From Marisa cornuarietis (Eukaryota; Mollusca; Gastropoda; Architaenioglossa; Ampullariidae), in contig SMMW01000650.1 of NCBI GenBank assembly GCA_004794655.1, forward strand, positions 1,054,001 through 1,118,000: a DNA stretch of 64,000 nucleotides, written 5' to 3'. Positions 10,500 to 21,501 of the stretch are shown here, in pieces (the stretch's first letter is position 1; each line of letters begins with the position of its first letter). Below the pieces are notes generated by a model. The model was not told the DNA's origin, did not search any database, and saw only the letters and a list, made by a program, of their open reading frames with translations. A program made the position numbers and the translations under genes.

Positions 10500-10659
10500 A
10501 TGGCTTTAACACCGGCTCCCTCTGGCGGCGGCCGATTGTCGACCGGAAATCTGCTGGCCACTATGTCTCACTCGGAGAGTCGCACGGATATGTCCGGCTT
10601 TCGCGCCATCGTCCTGCTGGCCGTGGATGACAGCGAGCCCTCGGAATACGCCTTCAACT
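10500..10659 (+). CDS. Universal stress protein (UspA-like), first coding exon, partial
   Basis: The frame from ATG at 10500 encodes about 53 residues. A Gly/Ser-rich leader is followed by the first beta-strand and nucleotide-binding start of the UspA fold, VLLAVDDSEPSEYAFN, where the conserved Asp after the hydrophobic strand and the S-E-A/Y-hydrophobic helix are visible. It runs straight into a GTAAGT splice donor at 10660, splitting a codon after its first base (T). Trp is common at that position in the family. Internal ATG codons at 10563 and 10590 are alternative starts, since many relatives begin close to the first strand. The upstream frame is closed by a stop near 10422. The product would be a cytosolic ATP-binding-type stress protein. 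The remaining strands and the GxxG ATP-binding loop would be in later exons, which I could not find in the window. Confidence 0.8.
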
Positions 10660-10918
10660 GTAAGTAGACGAGAAGTTTACTCTCCTACAATCGTCTCTCC
10701 CACCTCACCCCGTCCAGCGAGGGACGTTTTTAAGGTTGACATACACCGCAACGACTGTGGAGTCGCATCTTTGATAACGACTGTGGGGTTGTTGTCCTGA
10801 CTGATGTTAAGACACTAAAAGAAAAGATCATTGCAAAAAAGGATAGTCTGTAAAGTTGTTTTAGCTGGTTTTAGTTTACTATCAAATGATCTAATACTAC
10901 ATGTATAACAAAAAAAAA

Positions 10919-10986
10919 ACGAACGAACGAACGAACAAACAAACAAACAAACAAACAAACAAACAAACAAACAAACAAACAAACAA
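10919..10986. repeat. (GAAC)n/(AAAC)n microsatellite
   Basis: Four GAAC units grade into an AAAC array. Confidence 0.95.
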
Positions 10987-11289
10987 AAACACAAACTAAA
11001 AACTTCAAAGCGATAAAGTAAGGAGACAAAAAACAAAACAAAACAAAAACATGATACATATTTTTCTTCTGGGATCCGTATTTAAGTCAACATAATCCGG
11101 ATATTTCTATAGAACAGTCATGTGAAAGCAAGGCGCTGATCATTTGTCTTCTTTTAGGACTCACAATAGTTAAAGAACTAGTGGGTTGCAAATTCTTTTC
11201 CCAATAATTAGTTAAACTCAGGGCAAGATGCTATTTCTTTTAAATGGGTTGAACACCCCTCTTAAAGATAAACAAACGTACCCATGAAC

Positions 11290-11455
11290 AACATGCCGTA
11301 ATGGCCGAGCCCTTGACGACGTATGCGTCTCTATGCAGTATTCTGTGTTGTTGATCCTTTTCCGTACAGCGTGATCTTTCTAGGGGTGTATCTCGAGAAC
11401 GAAAGGGAGATGCTATCCAGATGTGAGGAATTAGTATCTTGCATTGAGCTTTACT
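11290..11455 (-). repeat. Dispersed repeat, copy 1 (pairs with 49835-49950)
   Basis: The minus strand shows TGCAAGATACTAATTCCTCA, CTGGAT and TTTCGTTCTCGAGATACA in the same order and spacing as the plus strand at 49.84-49.92 kb. Ends and class are unknown. No inverted repeat was found at its edges. Confidence 0.6.
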
Positions 11456-11478
11456 CACCATTTTCGTATGCGCGCGCG

Positions 11479-11479
<1 letters not shown>

Positions 11480-11534
<55 letters not shown>

Positions 11535-11538
11535 CACA
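11480..11538. repeat. (CA)n microsatellite
   Basis: A CA run of nearly 60 bp follows a CGCGCG stretch. Confidence 0.97.
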
Positions 11539-11539
11539 A

Positions 11540-12720
11540 TCCCGATAAATAACAGACACAATCTGTCAAATACCTACATAACGAACACAGAAACATTCAC
11601 ACACGCACACACACATACACACAGAAAGAAAGACTCAAGAAGAAAGAGAGAGAGAGAAAGAAAAGTTCATAACAAGGATGCACACGATACTGCACGTGTA
11701 CAGACGCACACCTTTACAGTTTTTTTTTCAGGCTCACCTGCACCTGCAGTATCTTTTAGCAACATTGTCAGACGTCTCCTCCACCCCATTCTCCCACCCG
11801 CCATTCCCAAGACTTGCGTAAGACCTTTGCTTCTCCCTCTATTCTCTTTTGTGAGATTGCATCTTCTTCCCCCTCTTTACAGACCCTTCCCACTCCTTTT
11901 GTCAACGACCCCTGACCTCAAGGATGTGTTGCAATGCTTTCACGAGGGCAGCCAATGCTGTACACCAAAGAACATGGAAATCGGGTTTAGGAACAAGAGA
12001 GCAAACTATTCACCTTTGACCTTCGACAGATTTTTTGGAGGTTGTTGAGCGCAAGCATCTCCCTCCCCCTCTCTCCGCCAGATGTGTCTTCGTTGTTGTT
12101 TTTATATTACCGAGCGGAAATGAAAAAGGGGTTTGTAGAGTAGGTGTTCGTCTTCCGACAGAGAAATCCAAACAAGTTTTCTCGATTATTTAGAACCTTC
12201 TTTTTTCTTTGCGAGATTTCACATTTCCTCTTTTGTATGCGCTTGTGTAACGCATATAAATGGCATAGAAATGATTTTTATAAAACGTTTTAAAATTTTC
12301 TTATTAAGAACAGCTTGACGTTTTAGAAACATGCTTTGCAACTAGCCTCATTCGACTGACAATGCACTAGTCAAGAAAATGGAGAAGAAAACTGAGGTCG
12401 ACCTGTTATTAAAAAAAAGCAACAACAACCAAAACCCGAAGGTACAGCACTCTACCCGATTGAGCTATTAAACACAGGAAAGTTGTGCTCTGGAGCTTTA
12501 AAAATGAAGGAAAAACAAAAAATAAAAACCAAAATATCCTCGACAAGAAAACAAAGAAAAATAAAGCAAACTTTTATCGCTTATATCCTTTTTGTGGCAT
12601 TCAACTAATATTCAGAAACAAACTACAGTCTCCTGCGAGAAGATGTGAACCCGAAGCATACAATGAACTGTAGTGGTAAGAAGCTTGTAACTAGCGCACG
12701 GCTGGTCCACCCCTCTTCAC
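11540..12720. other. Intron-like or intergenic DNA with simple tracts
   Basis: A second CA-rich patch is at 11598-11622 and a GA run is near 11645-11660. A short minus-strand tRNA-like A-box remnant (AGCTCAATCGGGTAGAG, about 12440-12466) is present without a matching B box. Nothing coding was recognised. Confidence 0.45.
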
Positions 12721-14240
12721 CCCCACCCTGGGTGGGACTTAAGATATGTGGCAACACACAGTAGCTGCCCGAAGACACCCAGGAACTACACGGAGCTGGT
12801 TACCAGTTACAGCAATCATGCATGACGAATCCTGAAGATCATCAACTTGAACAATATTCGCTTGATGAGGAGATGATCTCCGAACAGGCCTTCTCATTCC
12901 AAGTGAAGGAACCTCATGCATCGGCATGCCAAACCAAACAACCTCATGCCTTGGTATGCAGATTTCAGACACCGCACACGGATGCGCCAGAACACGTATT
13001 TTTCCATATTGTTGAAGAAGAAGCGATGACAGTAGACAGAAGACGTAGAGACAGTTGTATTCTGTCGTGGAACCCATGTCAGCGAAACCCGTTCTATGCC
13101 GGTCTTCTCGAAAGTGAAAATGGACTGAAACCCGCCTCTCAGCCTTGCGTGCCATTGTTTACAGACAGTACAAACTTCCCCGTTCTCTAAGCACGTGCCA
13201 CCTCCCAAATCATCGATTCTGCCACCTCCTGCCCATAGTTACCACAGCGAATCAGACAGCGATTAGCGAAAATACCTGTCATTAAAATCGCCATTTGGAT
13301 TTAATTGTTAATTATCGACTAAGGTACCGAAAAAAAAACCTCTCCCAGTTCTCAGCTTTGAAAGTAGGCGGGGACAACGAAACAAAACTCAACGGCTACC
13401 ATTCAAGTCTGGCATATTGCATGGGGATGCTGCTAATAAGCGAGAGGCAGCTCTCTCCATCCAAACATAGCCACTCAAGACAGGAATGTCACGGAATACC
13501 CTCCCCCCGCCCCCCGTGTGAGCCAAGTGGCGCGCCGATCGCCTCCATTGTCAAACGGTCTGTCCTCGAATAATTTCCTTGAAACTTGATTGTAACTAGT
13601 CCAAGCACGTGCAGCGGAAGAAATGAAACGCGTGTGCGAGCATGCGCACTGCTGCGATTTGGAGCAGACGTTTTCCTTTCTCTGTTACATCTACGCCTTC
13701 GTGATATTCTTCAAAACGTGCTGGATTATCTTGTGATCCTTGCTTTCGTTTTGGTTTCGATCCATGGATACATTCAATTCTCACAAAATAACTGTTTTAG
13801 CCAAGATGACGAAGACGATGACGGCGACGATGACGATGATGAAGTTGATATTGCGACGATGATGATATTCTAGCTAGAAATTACTCATCGCGCGTCGCTG
13901 AATGAATTGCAAAATGTTCTGTCTTCTGTAGTACGGGGCACTGTTTGTGTCGGCGTGACTACATGCTGTGAAGATGCTGTCATCACCACGGTAACGAAAT
14001 CCTGAAAAGTCACGCACACTAACGCCCACTTGCAGGGGCTCCTCCCACCCACTCATTGCGTCATGCACAGCATGTGACCCCTGCAAGGCTTTCGTAAAGA
14101 TCAAATGTTGTCTCGTTCATCGTGCGCTTAGAATATCGCATTCACACAGCTGCACATAGACACGCGCTGTGGTTTCGACTGTTGCTGTCTACAGACTCAT
14201 ACCTTTCGCAGATGTCTCACCCTGAGCTCTAGCTTGCAAC
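12721..14240. other. Unassigned region with one short ORF and an Asp-codon tract
   Basis: The plus-strand ORF 12822-13190 (122 codons) has a threefold Pro-His-rich theme (EPHASAC, QPHALVC, TPHTDAP) but no family resemblance, and it is probably chance. At 13804-13868 a GAY/GATGAY tract would encode a run of acidic residues and looks like simple sequence. Confidence 0.4.
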
Positions 14241-14350
14241 CAGAGGTAAATCATACCCAAGGGTTATTATCTCCGTTCAGTACCTACAACCCTAGCTAAC
14301 CCTCGGTAGACAAATCTGTGGACCGTACAGGAGGTGGGGAACTTTAGATT
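14241..14350 (+). repeat. Dispersed repeat fragment related to 14950 and 45560
   Basis: The blocks ACCCAAGGGTTATTATCTCC and GCTAACCCTCGGTAG..TGTGGACC recur, partly rearranged, at 14950-14990 (AACCCTAAGGGTAACATTAT) and at 45564-45690 (GCTAACCCTCAGTAG..TGTGGACC). It is an uncharacterised repeat with unknown ends. Confidence 0.45.
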
Positions 14351-15304
14351 ATCAGCCAATCTAGGCTTGCACCTGTTTCTAATCACCGGGCCCCACAACG
14401 CTTCTGGTCTGGATTTCAAGTCGATTTTGTAACTATCTAACAAGCCGGTGCAGCGGATAACCTCTTCTGGGTTCTGCAACACGAGTACCCGCCATCGAGC
14501 CCTTTAGAGCATGTCGCGTGCATTGTGGGTGTACGCGTTAGAGAAGAATTTATTTGCCAGGTGGCATTGCCCGAGGAAATGTATTATTTATGGCCGCCAT
14601 TTTTTCGACAATCACCACTACATACACTACTATATGTACCACAAAATTTTCTTTCTATCTCACACATTCTCACACACATATGCACATACAAACACTAGCA
14701 TACACTATGCATCACCCTCACACTTCCGGTCTACCACGAACTGCAGACATAAACATACCCAAACAAACATGAAAACGCGCACACATGCATGTGCGGACCC
14801 ACAATCACTCACGCACTTGCGCTACACACAACTCCATTCAGAGTCACGGAGACGTATTCAACACTTGGTGCCACAGAGAGAACGCAGGGCACAGGCTTGA
14901 AGGACCTGTGAGTAACATACTTAACATGAAATCCACCTCTGGTCCGTAGCTAACCCTAAGGGTAACATTATCTCCAGTTTATGACTACTTCCCCAGGACG
15001 TCCTTTTATCTCTAATTTCTCTGAAACCCTTTTTCGCTGTGATATGGCTTTTGGACACAACTTTCACTTAGGAGGTCCTCAAACAAACTTTTTTATAATC
15101 CGAGAAAAAGAGGATTAGGGGTTTGGTTAAGAGGAGAGCTGGATATGGCTGGGTTTGGGTTAGGTGAGGCGTAGTTTTTTTTTTCAGGGTGTATGCCCAT
15201 AACTGCCGGTGTCAATGAGGGATGGGCCTTCACAAATAAAAGTTGTTCTTGACTTTTATTGCTTACATGACATACAGCTCCAGCATCTAGCCAACCAGTC
15301 CCTG

Positions 15305-15480
15305 GCTTTCCCAAAAAGTCATCCAATACAGTGAAGATTTGCTGTCCTGGGTTCAGATCTCGTCTCCATCTCTTTCTCTTCATGCAGCATCTGTTTACAG
15401 AGCCGGCAGCTTTGCCATGATTTAATTGCCGGCTCGGCGTGAAACACCAGTTTCCCCAACCCCCATCTAAGACAGCCGGT
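15305..15480 (+). mobile_element. tRNA-derived SINE, family A
   Basis: Shared with other copies in this window are the B-box-like CTGGGTTCAGATCTCGTCTC, then CATCTGTTTACAGAGCCGGC, AGCTTTGCC and GCCGGCTCGGCGTGAAACAC. The tRNA-like 5' part is eroded, so the A box is not convincing. Confidence 0.7.
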
Positions 15481-15827
15481 CAGAATAACAATGACAATGA
15501 CAATGTAGATAAACATCAGGGGAGAAGATTCTGTTTGATTGTGACATTATAATTAAATACACTCCCTTGTCTCGATGATTTAACCAGCGAGGCCTCATAT
15601 GTTAGCAGCAGTTGTATGCAAAATAAGGCTTATTGCTTAAATTTCTTTGTGTCACATATTTCACATACTTCACTCACACACATCAGAAGTGATGAGCAGA
15701 TTCGATACATTCTCTTCTCTCGTGCAGTCAGAAAAGTCTAAAATTTATACAGAAAGAAAGAAAGAAGGGACAAAATATAGCCATAAATACTAGTTCTTAA
15801 TATGCTGGTCCATACATACATGTAAGC

Positions 15828-15828
15828 G

Positions 15829-15906
<78 letters not shown>
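15828..15906. repeat. (CG)n(CA)n microsatellite
   Basis: A short CG run leads into more than 60 bp of pure CA. Confidence 0.97.
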
Positions 15907-15907
<1 letters not shown>

Positions 15908-15909
15908 GC

Positions 15910-16379
15910 GCTGAGTACAAAGAAGGCAGAGATGACGATTATGATGCTTGGCAGAGCTGATCAAGGTGTTTGATCAGTAGCTGGGGAACATGGCCCGAGG
16001 AATAATAGCCGCCAATTTGTTTCTGTATTTGTCGACAAATTCCGACATCTTATCCCTGACGCCGACGCCGCTGCTGCTGTTGGTCGGATCACGTGCAAGA
16101 GGCGCTTACGAAACGCCGGACGTGCCAGCGGCGTGTGTCAGTCAGCCAGCACCAAGCTCCCCCACCCCCACCCCCACCCCTAATGCCTCTGTTTGACGAG
16201 ACGAGGGGGTTGGGGTCACGCTCTTTGACCTTAACGACTGAGGTCACGATCTTGTAGAACCGGAACCTCATGCCGGAGGAGATCTTGTCCTCCTGTGGTG
16301 GGGGTGGGGGATGGGGACGAATGGTTTTTTTTTTTTTCGTGTCTTGTGCCCTTCTCTCATCGCTCTTGCCGGCAGAGGG
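15910..16379. other. Unassigned, with GT-rich and G-rich simple tracts
   Basis: A CCCCCACCCCCACC tract lies at 16157-16180 and a GGTGGGGGTGGGGG tract at 16297-16312, both on the plus strand and in opposite sense. No gene was recognised. Confidence 0.4.
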
Positions 16380-16452
16380 CGTAACAGGTCAGCGTTTGTC
16401 AGCGAGGATCTGGCGTCTTGGGTTCGAATCTCGTCTCGAGCATACTCTACTC
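16380..16452 (+). mobile_element. SINE family A, tRNA-like head fragment
   Basis: The head-like segment GGCGTAACAGGTCAGCG..GTCTTGGGTTCGAATCTCG contains a B box (GGTTCGAATCT) and parallels the heads at 27960 and 39930. The body of the family is absent. Confidence 0.5.
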
Positions 16453-16871
16453 CCCCCCCCCTCAACCCCAAGGAGGTGATGGCCGGGAAATAGGTTATCA
16501 GAGACGGAGGGATCCCGGGTGGTATGGCAGGATCGAGTGCGTGTTGCAAGAGGAATTGGGTAGGGGTAGACAATCCATATCTTTCTCTTCGGCATCGAGC
16601 TGTCGATCGCCAATGGTGCAGAGGCTGTTGTCGTCTCACCTTGCACGTGTTGCAAACCAAATCCATTTTTCTCGTTCTTCCTCCGTCGTTTTCGTGTACA
16701 ATATTAGTTCACTAATCATAAGACAGTTTCTGGGGATCAGCGTAGGGTTGTTGGTTTTACAGCACTCATCTAAATTTCTTTCTCGGTAAATAAATTTTGT
16801 ATCATAAGTCTAATCATAAACTATTTTCACTGAAAACGTTTGGCTATTCATGCCACAGAATTTTACAAAAA

Positions 16872-16943
16872 TGTCCATGCTGGGAGTCAAACCCGAGCTG
16901 CCGGACGAAAGCCAGAAAAAGTTAGCCGTAAGATCACATGGGC
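16872..16943 (-). pseudogene. tRNA-Glu pseudogene
   Basis: The minus strand aligns without gaps over exactly 72 nt to the intact tRNA-Glu genes at 3384 and 7539. The acceptor is GCCCATG/CATGGAC (one mispair), the anticodon loop CTTTCGT keeps TTC, and the B box is changed to GGTTTGACTCC. The D stem and T stem both carry mismatches, so it should not fold properly. A T-run follows on the minus strand. It is either an old gene copy or a retroposed tRNA. Confidence 0.82.
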
Positions 16944-17159
16944 TTCACAAACGTGTGTGAGACTAACGAATTTTACTAAATAAGATGAAGCATCAATACT
17001 GTGATTCGTGCAGCCACTTGCTGTTGTCGTGTTACGAAAGCTGTGGTCCCCACTGTTTCTTGCGCATGCGCACTGCAGCTATGGGGCGTGCGGCTGAGCG
17101 CAGTTCGCAACGCTACCCAGCAACAGCACTTGCATTATATTGATATTGTGTTGCAGCAT

Positions 17160-17262
17160 GTTGTAATAATTGACTGATTGATCGATTGATTAATTGATTG
17201 ATTGATTGATTGATGTCGTCTTATAACGCGCTAGTTTCCGTATCTCAGAGATAATAATAATA
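17160..17262 (-). repeat. Probable LINE 3' tail with ATCA tetranucleotide run
   Basis: Read on the minus strand, GCGCGTTATAAGACGACATC followed by an ATCA array resembles the GCGCTATAAAAATCTTCATT plus ATT tail at 2366-2400. It could be the extreme 3' end of a related LINE. An AAT/AAG trinucleotide tract (17251-17300) adjoins it on the plus strand. Confidence 0.4.
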
Positions 17263-17559
17263 AGAAGAAGAAGCAAAAGAAGAAGAGGAAGAACAAGAAA
17301 TAAAACTGCGAGCAGGCACAACGACCTTTAAAAAATGTATTGACATTGCATGTTCATTCAACAGTTCTTCGATCCGGCGGTTGTGGTAAAGTTCTGTATG
17401 TATGAAATAATTATCACTATTAAAAGATAGTAGATAATAAGTTGGGCGCCATCTAAAGTCAAATATTTCGTGCCTTGTGCAGACGACTGTGAAGGTCGTC
17501 ACTGAGGTTTAATTTCTTACTTCTGCCTGCTTCTCCCCATCTTTTGTTCTCCAAGTTAC

Positions 17560-17640
17560 AGTTCACTGGACTCCACTACACCAAGCAACAAAATGCTACG
17601 CTATTATTACCTGTGATGATTCACTCCACTCCACTGTACA
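17560..17640 (+). repeat. Degenerate left edge of the 35-bp satellite
   Basis: The pieces CAGTTCACTGGACTCCACTA and GATTCACTCCACTCCACTGT are diverged monomers that lead into the regular array, as expected at a satellite boundary. Confidence 0.75.
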
Positions 17641-19932
17641 ACAGTACATTATGGTTCACTCCACTCCACTGTACTGCAGTACATTATGGTGCACTCCACT
17701 CCACTGTACTACAGTACATTATGGTTCACTCCACTCCACTGTACTGCAGTACATTATGGTGCACTCCACTCCACTGTACTACAGTACATTATGGTTAACT
17801 CCACTCTACGGTACTACAGTACATTATGGTTCACTCCACTCCACTGTACTACAGTACATTATGGTTCACTCCACTCTACGGTACTACAGTACATTATGGT
17901 TCACTCCACTCCACTGTACTACAGTACATTACGGTTCACTCCACTCTACGGTACTACAGTACATTATGGTTCACTCCACTCCACTGTACTACAGTACATT
18001 ATGGTTCCATCCACTCCACTGTACTACAGTACATTATGGTTCACTCCACTCTACGGTACTACAGTACATCATGGTTCACTCCACTTTACTGTACTACAGT
18101 ACAATATGGTTCACTCCACTCTACGGTACTACAGTACATTATGGTTCACTCCACTCTACTGTACTACAGCACATTATGGTTCACTCCACTCTACGGTACT
18201 ACAGTACATTATGGTTCACTCCACTCCACTGTACTACAGTACAACATGGTTCACTCCACTCCACTGTACTACAATACATTATGGTTCACTCAACTCAACT
18301 GTACTACAGTACAACATGGTTCACTCCACTCAACTGTAGTACAGTACATAATGGTTCACTCCACTCCATTGTACTACAGTACATTATGGTTCACTCCACT
18401 GTACTACAGTACAACATGGTTCACTCCACTCCACTGTACTACAATACATTATGGTTCACTCCACTGTACTACAGTACAACATGGTTCACTCCACTCCACT
18501 GTACTACAATACATTATGGTTCACTCAACTCAACTGTACTACAGTACAACATGGTTCACTCCACTCAACTGTAGTACAGTACATAATGGTTCACTCCACT
18601 CCATTGTACTACAGTACATTATGGTTCACTCCACTCCATTGTACTACAGTACATTACGGTTCACTCCACTCCACTGTACTATAACACATTATGGTTCACT
18701 CCACTCCATTGTAGTACAGTACAGTATGGTTCCCTCCACTTCGCTGTACTACAGAACATTATGGTTCACTCCACTGTACTACAGTCATTATGGTTCCCTC
18801 CACTCCGCTGTACTACAGTACATTATGGTTCACTCCACTGTACTACAGTCATTATGTTTCCCTCCACTCCACTGTACTAAAGTACATTATGGTTCCCTCC
18901 ACTTCGCTGTACTACAGTACATTATGGTTCACTCCACTGTACTACAGTCATTATGGTTCCCTCCACTCCACTGTACTACAGTACATTATGGTTCCCTCCA
19001 CTCCACTGTACTACAATACATTATTGATCACTCCACTGTACTACAGTCATTATGGTTCCCTCCACTCCACTGTACTAAGTACATTATGGTTCACTCCTCT
19101 GTACTACAGTCATTATGGTTCCCTCCACTCCGCTGTACTACAGTACATTATGGTTCCCTCCACTCCACTGTACTACAGTACATTATGGTTCCCTCCACTC
19201 CGCTGTACTACAGTACATTATGGTTCCCTCCAATCCACTGTACTACGGTACATTATGGTTCACTCCACTGTACTACAGTCATTATGGTTCCCTCCACTCC
19301 GCTGTACTAAAGTACATTATGGTTCACTCCACTGTACTACAGTACATTATGGTTCCCTCCACTCCGCTGTACTACAGTACATTATGGTTCACTCCACTGT
19401 ACTACAGTACATTATGGTTCCCTCCACTCCACTGTACTACAGTACATTATGGTTCACTCCACTGTACTACAGTCATTATGGTTCACTCCACTGTACTACA
19501 GTCATTATGGTTCACTCCACTGTACTACAGTCATTATGGTTTCCTCCACTCCACTGTACTACAGCACATTATGGTTCCCTCCACTCCACTGTACTACATC
19601 AAATTATGGCTCGCTTCTCTTCGCTGTACTACAGCACATTATGGTTCCCTCCACTCCACTGTACTACATCAAATTATGGTTCCCTCCACTCTACTGTACT
19701 ACATCAAATTATGGTTCCCTCCACTCCACTGTACTACATCAAATTATGGCTCGCTTCTCTTCGCTGTACTACAGCACATTATGGTTCACTCCACTCCACT
19801 GTACTACAGTACATTATGGTTCACTCCACTCCACTGTACTACAGCACATTATGGTTCCCTCCACTCTACGGTATTACAGCATGCTATGGTTCACTCCTCT
19901 CCACTGTACTACAGCACACTATGGTTCACTCA
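17641..19932 (+). repeat. 35-bp tandem satellite array, 2.3 kb
   Basis: The dominant unit is 35 bp, starting ATGGTTCACTCCACTCCACT and ending GTACTACAGTACATT, with more than 60 copies. Variants are a CTCTACGGTACT form alternating with the standard form at 17790-18200, and units shortened to about 29-30 bp by loss of one CCACT or by GTCATT endings (mostly after 18760). There is also a TTCCCTCC form (after 18720) and a block with ACATCAAATT and GGCTCGCTTCTC (19590-19770). The block 18271-18395 recurs 235 bp later at 18506-18630, a higher-order duplication. Since 35 is not a multiple of 3 and the unit lacks stops in any plus frame, all three plus frames stay open for hundreds of codons. There is no coding evidence. 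Each unit contains GTACT-AC-AGTAC, a short near-palindrome. Confidence 0.98.
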
Positions 19933-20530
19933 TGGGAGAGAGAGAGAGAAGGGGAGGAGAGAGCACGTGTTTGTGTGTGTGCACGCACATGTATTTGCAT
20001 GTACAAAATGGCGTCTGCGGATGTAGGTTAGTGCAGCGGATACTTGTGGAGTAAGTGGTGGCCGTCATCAATACACGATTCCCAGTGCAACGTCACTTGG
20101 TAAAAAAAAACGAATTCTTCTCTGTTATACAATATATTATGGTTCACTAAGCTCTACTGCTCTCATAATATTATCCTTCACACCACACAACTGTACTACA
20201 ACACATTATGGTTCACTACACTATGTTCTGTAGGCCTCGAAAGACTTTATTTCACTCTACTTCAGTGCACTATGCTGCACTCCACTCTATTACACAGCAG
20301 TACATGATACTGATGTTGCACTCCATTATACTGCAGTAGTGCAGTACACTATGCTGCGCTATATTCCACTACACTGAAGCACACAATATAATTCAGTACA
20401 ATTTTATAACCTCATTGGAAAAATTGGTTACGTATTGAGAAAATGCAGATCACACAATATATAAAGCATCCTCACCCCAATAAGATTAGTAATTATACAA
20501 AAGTACAAGATTTAAAATTAACAGCCAATT

Positions 20531-20568
<38 letters not shown>

Positions 20569-20645
20569 TTCTGCACTCCCTTCCAGTATACTTAAAATTC
20601 AGCACTGCACTATATTGCAGTGTGCTAAGCAGCATTCCACTCCCC
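19933..20645 (+). repeat. Decayed right flank of the satellite plus CA run
   Basis: After a GA-rich break and a GTGTGT/CACGCA patch (19936-19990), isolated diverged units persist: TTATGGTTCACTAAGCTCTA (about 20149), ACTGTACTACAACACATTAT (about 20189) and ACTATGCTGCACTCCACTCT (about 20269). Others occur to about 20640. A CA microsatellite interrupts at 20535-20566. Increasing divergence with distance fits decay outside a homogenising core. Confidence 0.75.
20535..20566. repeat. (CA)n microsatellite
   Basis: A pure CA run lies inside the decayed satellite flank. Confidence 0.95.
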
Positions 20646-21436
20646 GATATAGCATGCAGCAACAACAAGAATATTTTAGTCATCAACATCCACTTAGAAG
20701 AGCCTTCAAGTAAACACTGATTCGTTCAGACGCAGAGACACGCGGGAAACATTTAAACACACATGTCAAAGAAAAAAAATCCCACAAGAAACACCCTCAA
20801 ATGAGAAAAGAAAAATCCGACCAAAAAAAAAAGAAAGTGAAATGCACGAGTACACGAGTAATTTACAGCCTAAACCATTTGCATTTAAGGCTTACGTACA
20901 TACGCACAGCACGCGCGTGCACACACGCCTTCCTCGCCTCCCCACCCCACACATTTAGATTCATAGCTTATCTCGCATGTGTCCATTGCAACTCAACTGT
21001 ATTTTTGACTGTAATGCAAGGACAACTAGCGAGGAAAGAGAAGACGATAAATGGTTGCGTTTGTGTGTGTGTGTGTGTGTGTGTGCACGCGCGCGCTCGG
21101 GAGAAAGATTAGTGAGAGAATGAGAAAGCTATTGAAACAGAAAAAACGGGTAGAAGCTGTACCGGGGTGAAAGTAAGAAGGGTATTTTGGCTTTGGTCAC
21201 CTGCCAGCCATCTAAGAAAAAAAAATCCACCCTAAATGTAATGTTGTGGAGAGTGACGGTGTTCGCGAGGAACTTAACAGTTCCATGTTTTCCTTGGTCC
21301 GGAGACCTGCAGTCGAACTACATCTGCTGGGACCTGCAGTAGAATCTTTATGCTGGTATGAAACCTGCAGTACAATGTCTGCCTCTCCTTGGATCCGCAG
21401 AAGAATGCTGATGAGAATCTGCAGTAAAATGTTTGA

Positions 21437-21501
<65 letters not shown>

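Larger units (their letters stand above)
10660..11460 (+). other. Start of intron 1; AAAC array and dispersed repeat
   Basis: The intron begins with GTAAGT. A GAAC-to-AAAC tetranucleotide array lies at 10919-10986. The segment 11290-11455, read on the minus strand, matches 49835-49950 on the plus strand (shared blocks TGCAAGATA, TCCTCA, CTGGAT, TTCTCGAG), so it is a copy of an uncharacterised dispersed repeat. Confidence 0.6.

Noticed and set aside
11240..12048. Open frames of 118 and 241 codons across the CA tract
   Set aside because: Their length is created by the CA microsatellite (His-Thr or Cys-Val runs), and no other motif is present.
12440..12466. Minus-strand tRNA A-box-like AGCTCAATCGGGTAGAG
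   Set aside because: No B box, T arm or acceptor stem follows, so it is not called as a tRNA.
12822..13190. 122-codon ORF with a Pro-His triplication
   Set aside because: No family resemblance, no Kozak or splice context that stands out; the internal similarity is only about 7 residues per unit.
13586..13873. Acidic-protein exon suggested by an Asp/Glu run
   Set aside because: The run is a GAT/GAC trinucleotide tract at the end of an otherwise anonymous frame.
17641..19932. CRISPR-like direct repeat array
   Set aside because: Units are contiguous with no unique spacers, and the context is a eukaryotic genome.
17651..20054. Plus-strand open frames of up to 494 codons with HSTPLYYSTLW-type repeats
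   Set aside because: They arise because the 35-bp satellite unit has no stop in any plus frame; all three frames are open equally, and unit-length changes not divisible by 3 are common, which argues against coding selection.
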